Source of the DNA: Apostichopus parvimensis | Taxonomy: Eukaryota > Echinodermata > Holothuroidea > Aspidochirotida > Stichopodidae | Length of the DNA stretch: 32,691 nucleotides | Assembly: GCA_000934455.1 (NCBI GenBank) | Contig: KN882877.1 | Span: 143,292-175,982, forward strand | Direction of reading: 5' to 3' | In this document: positions 22,201 to 31,200 of the stretch, one piece after another | Numbering within the stretch: position 1 is the first letter of the stretch | Layout of the letters: every line of letters starts with the position of its first letter | The notes under the pieces: model-generated | The model's input: only the letters and a program-made list of their open reading frames with translations | Databases searched by the model: none | Told to the model about the DNA's origin: nothing | Made by a program: the position numbers and the translations under genes

Positions 22201-25200
22201 CATTAATCACACCCTTTATGACCTTGGAATTACCAAGTTTGAATTGATTGGGATTAATGTGGTATTTCTTATCCAGGACTTTACATTTGTTTTCGGCCTT
22301 GTGATGTACCGTACATGTTTTTCATTAACTTTAATGTCGGAAAATTTATCACTCTGTCTCCGAAAGTAAAAGTTCTGTTGATTGTATGTGTGACAACCAT
22401 GTCCAGGATAATGAAAGTTTAGGTTAACCTTCTTAAGTAATACAAAGTATTTAATGCTTTCTTTTTCACAATATTAGTTTTGAAAGTTCCTGTTTAAGAT
22501 GAGAGTACTCATGACTCAGAATTGTTTTTATAATTTGTTTATTTTATTTTATTTTATTTTATTTCTTAATTTCTTTCAAAGAAGACTGAAATTGTGATTG
22601 ATTCCAACGGTTTCTTTCCTTATGTATGCAGGTCGTCTACTTAAAGAAGACACCGGAAGAAGCATACCGCCCTCTAGTGTCTGGAAACAACCCACCGTAT
22701 TTACCATTCAGGTAATGTGCGTTTCATTACATATGACCGAGACCATGTCGGAGTTACATTCATACCCGCCAAGCAATGTCGCTAACACAAGACAACAAAT
22801 TTGTCACATTGGGTTTCGTTCCTTCTGCTTCTAGCCAAGGCTACCTCCCGTTTATCAATAATCATATTTATTCTGACCTCTTGAAGATTTGTTTTAGATG
22901 GGTGTAAAGAGCATTAATGTTTGCTTCACATTGAACCCCTCTGTTAGGGCCCCCGTGACGTATACTCCATTGAAAATTTGAGCATGGGTGACCATTATCA
23001 GACTTTATAGCATATTTTGGGGCAAAACCTTCTGATCTTTAATGTTAACTAACTAGTCGTTACTCGGAACTGGTTGTACGGTAAATATGTCATGCTCTCT
23101 CCCTCTTTAGTTAAAGTAATCATGGGAAAAAATTGATTATTGTAAGTTTTAATAATCTCTGACAAAATGTTCGTTCCCCGAACAAACCTAGGTTGTTCCA
23201 ATCTTGATCGGCCTTTCGACTGTATCAGCTAAACTTGACAGTACAGTAGGGTGAAACAGACTTAGCCTAGCTACCACTACGCTGCACTGCTTTTAATGTA
23301 AATACTTGTTTACGCCGTCCCATTTCTGTGACACCGATAAATCTCTCGGCCAGATTTTAATAACGATGCTGGCTTCGTCTTTCCAATCAGTAAATAAGCC
23401 CTAAAGCTACATCAGAAAAGGCCAAACTGTGTCATCCATCTCGCCGTGGGTAATTGTAGAGTCTAGTTCTGTCATCAAAGCTTTCTTTCGGAAGAAATGG
23501 ACATTTTATCTCTCCGTTTGTGTTTGATTGTCTTTTTCGTTTTCTCCGTCAACCATTATGAATAGTTAAACTACACCTGTGCCGATATGATGTCGGTAGT
23601 ACCACTGTAAAATACGTGGGTGGCTTTGATTTAGAACAATTATCAAAGTGGAACGGTATGTGAATCAATCTGAATGAGATTTTTACTTTTGATGTACATA
23701 AAAGGGATTAAAGACAGAAAGCAAAAAAAAATAATAATAAATAAATTAAAAAATAAATAAAATATAAAATGATCACTTGTAAGCGGTACTGTTAAAAAAA
23801 AGTTCAGTGCACTGTGATTAACTTAGGTAAGGTTCTCACAGTCAAAACATTTCAATAGTTACCATACTTGAAGTATTGTACACTTTCCCACTTCCCTTAT
23901 ATACTATTAAAGAAGTGCTGGAAGTTGTTTGTCTTACATTGCATATGCTGCTGCTGCAATCTTAATCCCACCAACATTTTATCAGGAACAATGAAATGGA
24001 ATATATTACAATCAAAGGTTGCAAGAACAAAGAAACAATAAATAAACGAATTTATTCAAATTTGTTAGACACCAAATTTTCTGTAGCTTGAATGATTATA
24101 TAAGTGTGTTGGTACAGTAGCACATGGTACTATTCTGTGCAGTCGAATGAAGGTTACCTCTAACTGAGAAGTACTGTTACTTAAGCCCACCAAAATTGCA
24201 CCAAGAACGATGAAACAGGGTATACAGATACAGGAATCTTTCAGAGGTTTGGAACTCAAAATCGAAAGAAGAAGTGAAGTAACCCACTAAATTTGTTATC
24301 AAACTTCCTGCAGATTTGTAACAGATTTTGAAACTGTAGATTGCAAACTTCCTGCAAACTTCCTGCAGACACAAATTTTCTGCAGATTGAGCGGTCCATT
24401 GTTTCTTTATTTACTGTAGGAGCAGCCAGTTTTAGTATCTCGATGTTATTTTGTTCCTCTCTTACTGAACATGTCTCAAAACCTCTTTATGTTCTTCCCT
24501 ATCTGCCTAAACCACATGACTGGAAGTTTTTGCACTGCATCCCCCCCGCGCCCCCCCCCCCATCTCTGGAGCATCGCCCACTTTCTCTTTCCTCCAAATC
24601 TAACATTCAGAAGATAAAACTGCATTACTGTACATGGATTTTTTGTTAACAGAGCTTCTGAGGAGTGAAACAGCCGTCCAGACATTTATAAAAATCAACT
24701 CTCAAATCTGACTCAAGTTAGGATTAGACAATCAAAGTATGATCACTTCCTCAATTGAAAACAAATAATTATATGGAAGTAATTTCCAAAAGAGGAAACT
24801 TCGGGGGTGATCTTCGGTTTCTCAAATTTGTCTGCAGTCTCTTGTTTCATTCCTGATTAGTCTGAAAAGTCTAAGACAGTCAATTTCCTTTCTTCATGAT
24901 CTCCTTCTCTCAAGAATAAACATCAAAAAGACTCTCCAGATTCAAATTTCTTTGATAAAATCTTTCCAATACCCCCCCCCCCCCCATGCTTTCTCCAGTG
25001 AGTATATGCTCGGTCTGTTTCACCATAAGTAATGAGATGTCGCCGAGACGGTCGTCGTGTCGTTTATTACTCGAATCGGAGACGATAGCAGCGCGGCGGC
25101 TCTGCGATGCATAGGCTGAAAGTACACTTTAGGAGTAACAACAGGTTGATGTGTTCGTAGGAAAGAGGTCAGCTCTTGCAGATTTATCAAACGAACTGAT

Positions 25201-28200
25201 CAATCTTTAAAAAGTCTTTTAATAAAGAAAAGTTAAATTAAAAAGGAGAGACAAAAACAAAAAATAAAAGCAGTGCAAAAGCCTGGAGCTGTAATACTAT
25301 TGGTTTGCCATTGAACGGAAAGTAGATACTTTCATTTTGAAAAGCTTTTTACTAATACATGAGAAAGAGAAAGAAGTTGTGATTTATTTTTAGCTTGTCT
25401 AATCTTGTTTTTGCCTGTCTCGTATTCTGTTCTCATTCTCTCTTGGATGTGACTTTATTGCTTTCCACAAAGACATTTAGAAAGTTACTGAAGTTGATTT
25501 TGAGACATTTTAGACCTGAGTGGAGACTGATTCTGGGAGCTATATGAGAGAATGACTTATACAGTATATTGTACATATGTATACTATGTGTGTGCTGTAC
25601 ATAGGGCTTCAGTTCTAAAGATGGCCGACCTACTGTAGGTTGTTACAGTTAGTGCATTAGTGTAACTTGTACACGGTTTATCATTGTTGTTGTGTAACAG
25701 GGAATAAGACAAAGTTACTGAAGTTGATTTTGAGACATTTTAGACCTGAGTGGAGACTGATTCTGGAGCGATATGAGAGAATGACTTATATACTGTACAT
25801 ATGTATACTATGTGTGTTCAACTACATAGGGCTTCAGTTCTAAAGATGGCCGACCTACTGTAGGTTGTTAGAGTCTGTGGAGGAGTGTACTTACAAGTAC
25901 AAGATTTATCATTGTTGTTGTGTACACTCTTTGTGTACCGTAGAGTAGCAGGTTTGAGAATCCTGCTTCCGATAAAACGCTGGCAATGCACATCCCTGTG
26001 ACACACGAAAAGTACCATACTGCAGGCTCTACATAAAACTTTTTCTAGCAATTTGCCCATATTCTGCAATGTTGCATTTTTTGCTATGTGATATCAGATA
26101 ATTTCTTCCCTGTGTTTTAACAATGGACTGTACTTTTCAAAAAATAAATCCATACTTTAGTGTGGGATGGTGCATAATGGATATGTACTGTCCTTTCATG
26201 CAATTATAGCTTGCATTTAGCTACAGTAGTTTTAGTGTACATAATGGAATGTACTGTTCAAAATTATATCCATACTTCAGATATGGATAGTGCATAATGG
26301 ATTTGTACTGTGACAGTGTACTCGTGCTAGTGCAACATGCATTTAACTACTGTGCCCTACTAAGTGTATTCAGTCATAAGGCAGGGTCACTTGTGTCAGT
26401 CGCTACACACACTGTATGACTGCATATTCATCAGTGTGGGTGTACTGCATGACATTACATATCTCTGCACAACCATCGCACTCTCACTTTACCGTGTCAA
26501 AATTGTTCTTGCAACCACTGAAACTGACCAACTCAAGAATGGTCCTACTCTTTCGTGCTACCAGCCAGAGTGTCCTGTCACAAACTTTTTTCAACTATTT
26601 TGATCCAGAAATCATCGGGACTATCTACAGTAGTATCATCTCTGGGATTCCCCAATACGTTCAGTTCTCATGTCATACAGTACAGTGTTTTATTGTGGAG
26701 AAATCACATGTATGATTTGCAAACACATTGTCAGATACACCACTCTAGTCAACTGTATCGTTGTTATAGTTACGTACATGGTTACAAGGCTGAAAGGAAG
26801 TATCGCTGGGAGAGACGGCTCAATTTGACAACAGTGGTACATAATCCCACACATGACTGACGTTTTATTAAAAGAATGTAAAATCTGCAAAATTGCTTTT
26901 AGCTCCAGAAGGAAAACAACTTACTTTTCTACAAAAAAATTGTTATCATTCAAAACCTCCTGACTTTTAAAAGTTCAGTAAGAAATTAAATTTGGGAAAG
27001 AAAAGTTTTCTCATTTCTAAAAACATTAAAAAAAAAATTCTTTTCCCAGACTAACGTCACTTTTCTCAATCTGGAACTATTTTTGTCTGTCGTTAATATT
27101 AATAAATCTGTATCTCTCCCATTATCAGTTGCGGTGCAGAACCGCAAGCAGTTTATATTTACTGTATAGAGTAGGTTTTATTTTGTTAAATTGTCACGTT
27201 GCCTTTTGGTCTCCCCCTCTCTCTCTCTTTCATCAGGGACGCTTCTTTTGGAGAATGCACTTACAATCTCACTCTGTTAGATTGCCTGAAGGCAGTCGAC
27301 AAGGCCATCACCCACGGATTCCTCAACTTTGAAGATTTTGACGTCGAGGAATACGAACACTACGAGGTAACTATGGCAATGCGACAAAATAGGCTGTAGT
27401 CTGTAGGAAAAATTAATTAGAATCGGGGGTTGGCTCGTCCGAAACGAAAAACAGACCAAGATGTCGGCCTGTTTGGGTTTGGTTTCCATCTCACTTCAAT
27501 TTGAAATTTGAGAGATTTTGCAGGATACCGTTTTTGGAAAAAATGTTTGATGTGACCGTGATTGCCACTGTTGTTGTTGTTTTTTTTCCGTTTTTTTTTT
27601 ACCTAAATGAACTTGACTGCTCTTGGCAGAGAAGTAGGCATCTGTTGGGTATTGCTGTTTATATATACCTCAGATTTTGGAACCAAGAGGGGCGAAAAAG
27701 TGAAAAGAAACAGTGCTCGAAATTACCTGATTAGAGATGAGGATGATGTACAATAAGGAGTTAACATTTGACAAAGCAGCCATCGTACAGTATACTGTAA
27801 GTGGCTAGGAGTGAAGGGATTTTTATAAATGGAAAAATTTCAGGACATCACACCCATTGAGCCCCTTGTCCTCCTCAGGAATACCCGATCCCAATCTCGC
27901 CCCACCCTGACCTCCGCTCCAAGAAAGAAAATGTTGATGTGGATAAACATGTTGATGATGCTTTAAATAGGAAATGTGCCACATTGGACTTTGAACTGCC
28001 GTCGTTGGAATACATGTTGATGATTTTGATTGTTCCTACGATACCTTCAACTGAAGTCATGCTGTTATGAATCTAATTATAGCAATTGTCTCAGCTGTGT
28101 AGTGTTGAAATTTGGGCTATTTTACTGGTTAAAATACAAGTGGATATTGCCATTTGAACAAAAAACAAAAAAAGGCAATTTTCTGCCAGCGATCATTATA

Positions 28201-31200
28201 AACTTGAACAGATGGTACTGTGAGTCTGTGGACAATCGTCAGTTAAAGATTCGAAATGATTTCTGTCAGTAACGTAAGGCCTGTAGTACTGCTTATTATC
28301 AGCAGATATTATTAAGCTACTTTCAAAAGTTGTCCGTAACAGTAACCTGATGTGTCTTGTAATTCACAAAAAAGGCCAGTGAAAACATGATTTTAGCCAG
28401 TAGAAATTTGAAAGAATTTTTTTTTTTTAGCAAGTGGCTGATTTACTTTACTTGAAAAGATACCCTTAGCAGGGGAAAGTGATATCATTCTATATACATA
28501 TCTATGTACAGTAGATCTGTTCAAAAGTCAACAAGTGACATTACTAATACAGTGCAGTTGATAGATGAGTCTGTACATTCATGTAAGGGGATATTGTATG
28601 GACCTGATGTATCAGTTTCTCCAATACCTGGTGGTTTGAACAATGGCTGCAAAAGAAGAAAGGAAGGAAAATTACCAACCAAGGCACTTAAAATTCCCTT
28701 TTGTCAAAATGACTGTTGCATCGTAACGACAAAAGCCTCTGGATCCATATGTTGGTTTTACCCCTTGCATTGGTAGAACTTCCAATGTCTCTTTTCGTCA
28801 CATCCTGTCAGGAGGAATAATTCGTGGCCTGTTGACTTTATTGATTTATGGATAATTCCTTGGTCTGACCGAATTGATTTTGGTTTGTCTCCCTTCCTGG
28901 AGATGGCGGGATGATAATACTGGATCGAAGGAGAGTTAGACGGCTTGTAGTCAAGGTTTATTTACAGCAAGCCTTGCATCGATCAACAACACTTCACGAC
29001 GGAAGAAAATGGCTGTGATCGTTACTAATTCAAAACTGTAGTATTTATTTACCACCGTAGCTTCGTCCCTGCTTGTCAAGTCAATTGTCTAAGTGTGTCC
29101 GTAAACGTGTTGCAAACCGTTTTCGTGGCGACGGTTGCAAGAATGTTCACCGTCTGTGAAATTAGCCAGCCCTTGGCCTGCAATATTTCAAACGGTGACA
29201 ATACGATTCCACTATGATTTATATTCATCTTTTATTAATGTGGCCAGTTTCCTAAATTGTGCATGACATGTCTACAGAAGTAAACAACATTGATGGATTT
29301 ATGTTTTCACGGGAAAATTTCTCTCCGTGTAAAAGAGGAGGAAAGATCAAGTTTCTCCCATCCGTCAAATGAGTTTTTGGATTCTTTAATAAAGTAATCA
29401 AGAAGGGGAAAAGTGACAGGGGATATTATAAACAAAATTTGGAAAGAACAAATGAATCTTTTTGCAATTCTAGTCGACAGGAAACATCTGATCTGATATA
29501 TCGGCCACAAAATGCTTTGCAAAATATTTGCAAAATTTCAACAGCGGGTCTAGGAGGGTTTTTAAACAGAAATCTTGTACGTTCAAACCATTCCATGATA
29601 AAGTAAGTTCTTGATAAACTCCAAAACTGCTACAAAAACTACAAACAGTAAACAGCAATCCTGGCTTAAAAAATGTTTGGGAATTTGACACGAAACAAAG
29701 ATATAAATTCTTCCTAAATTTTTCAAGTTGAGCAATTTCTTGGTCCGTGGTCTGCTCACGAGGAGTTAGTAATCCCAATGATTTGGTATTTGGTCTGAAA
29801 CTTGTTTTAAAGCTCCTGTTTTGTCTTGACCAGTTTTGTTTGCAAGCAGACTTATCTTGATTAAGGCATAAAAAATGTTTGTCAAGACCAAATTCTATAT
29901 TTTTCTGCACTTTATTTGCTTGTGTCTATAGACTGTGCGAGATGGGGGGGGGGTGGGAGGAGTGGAGGGAGGGTCTGGGGCATGGCACAGGGGTGGCTAG
30001 TAGTCATACAGAAATATCTTGTAAGCCACATTTGGGAAGCTTGTACAATGGTTTCCATATCAATGCATATGAATACCTCACAATGTTGTTTTGCTTGTGC
30101 TTTCAGCGTGTGGAAAATGGCGATTTTAACTGGATAGTACCAGGGAAGTTTTTAGCTTTCAGTGGCCCTCACCAGAAGAGTAAAATTGAAAATGGTAAGT
30201 TACTGTATTCCTGGAAATGAGATGTTTGTTGAAACAGTAACAGAGTGTTCACCATTTCTTGAAAGAAAGTTCCCACAGTTAAAGTACAACACTTTGTGAA
30301 AAGCTTTATGATAGGCCAACTGCAGACTGTTAGTGATTCAGGAAGTAACATCAAAAGATTTCTCTTAATTTTCACCTTTTTGCTGTGTGTGCTTTTTTTT
30401 TTAAATAGAAATGGACCATGATACAGAATAAATGATTGATAATGCAAAAGTTTTCATCTACAAATATTCTCTATGCAAACTACTGTCGACTTTTATTGTG
30501 GAATGCATTTGTACCTTACCAGTACTAGCTTTGCCTATTTGGTTAACATTTAACCAAATCTACCAAGTGATACTGGGATTAAGATTGCAATTGTCTATAC
30601 AAGGGTCTCCCCCACCCCACCCCACCCCACCATTGCCCCCAGATATGTGGCCTCTCGTTAATGGTTTAATGAGCAAGTAGTTAACAAATTTGGTTTGATT
30701 CCCAACATTTTGTCACCCTCTTACATTTCTCTTTCTCAGTGTTAATCACAATTAAACAGCAGTAAATTTCAAAATATTTGATGTTTACTTCATCTTTTGC
30801 AATGAAGCTGTCCTACTCCAGATAATGAAGAAGAGTGTTGAGAAAGTTAAGGATTTGATAATATCCCATTAAGCTTTTTTTATGGTTTTAATTGCACTAC
30901 AGTCCATGCTTCAACATGGCACAACGCTAAGGTATTAATCTTGTATACATGTGTCTTTTTATCCGTTCATTTATTCATGTATTCATTTTAGAAAAATGTA
31001 ACCGGAGGTCATTAATCCCTTCTCGACTTCACAGGTTACCAATTACACGCCCCAGAAGCCTATTTCCTGTACTTCCGTAAGCATAACATAACAGGCTATT
31101 AATCCCTTCTCGACCTCACAGGTTACCCATTACACGCCCCAGAAGCCTATTTCCTGTACTTCCGTAAGCATAACATAACAGGCTATTAATCCCTTCTCGA

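Larger units (their letters stand above)
22712..27236 (+). other. Intron 5 of CDC14
   Basis: About 4.5 kb. It contains an A/T low-complexity run (23726-23770), a short CTTCCTGCAG repeat cluster (24300-24390), C runs at 24541-24561 and 24972-24985, a CpG-dense patch at 25030-25110, a direct duplication at 25481-25924, and a weaker one at 26125-26312. Blocks at 23320-23620 look unique and relatively CpG-rich but have no coding frame. The overlapping open frames around 26364-26860 look spurious. Confidence 0.6.

Noticed and set aside
24300..24390. CTTCCTGCAG repeat cluster as a functional site array
   Set aside because: Only three or four irregular copies; micro-duplication explains it.
26364..26860. 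Three overlapping open frames of 79-101 codons
   Set aside because: They overlap in different frames with no splice context, no recognisable motif and no link to CDC14 phase.
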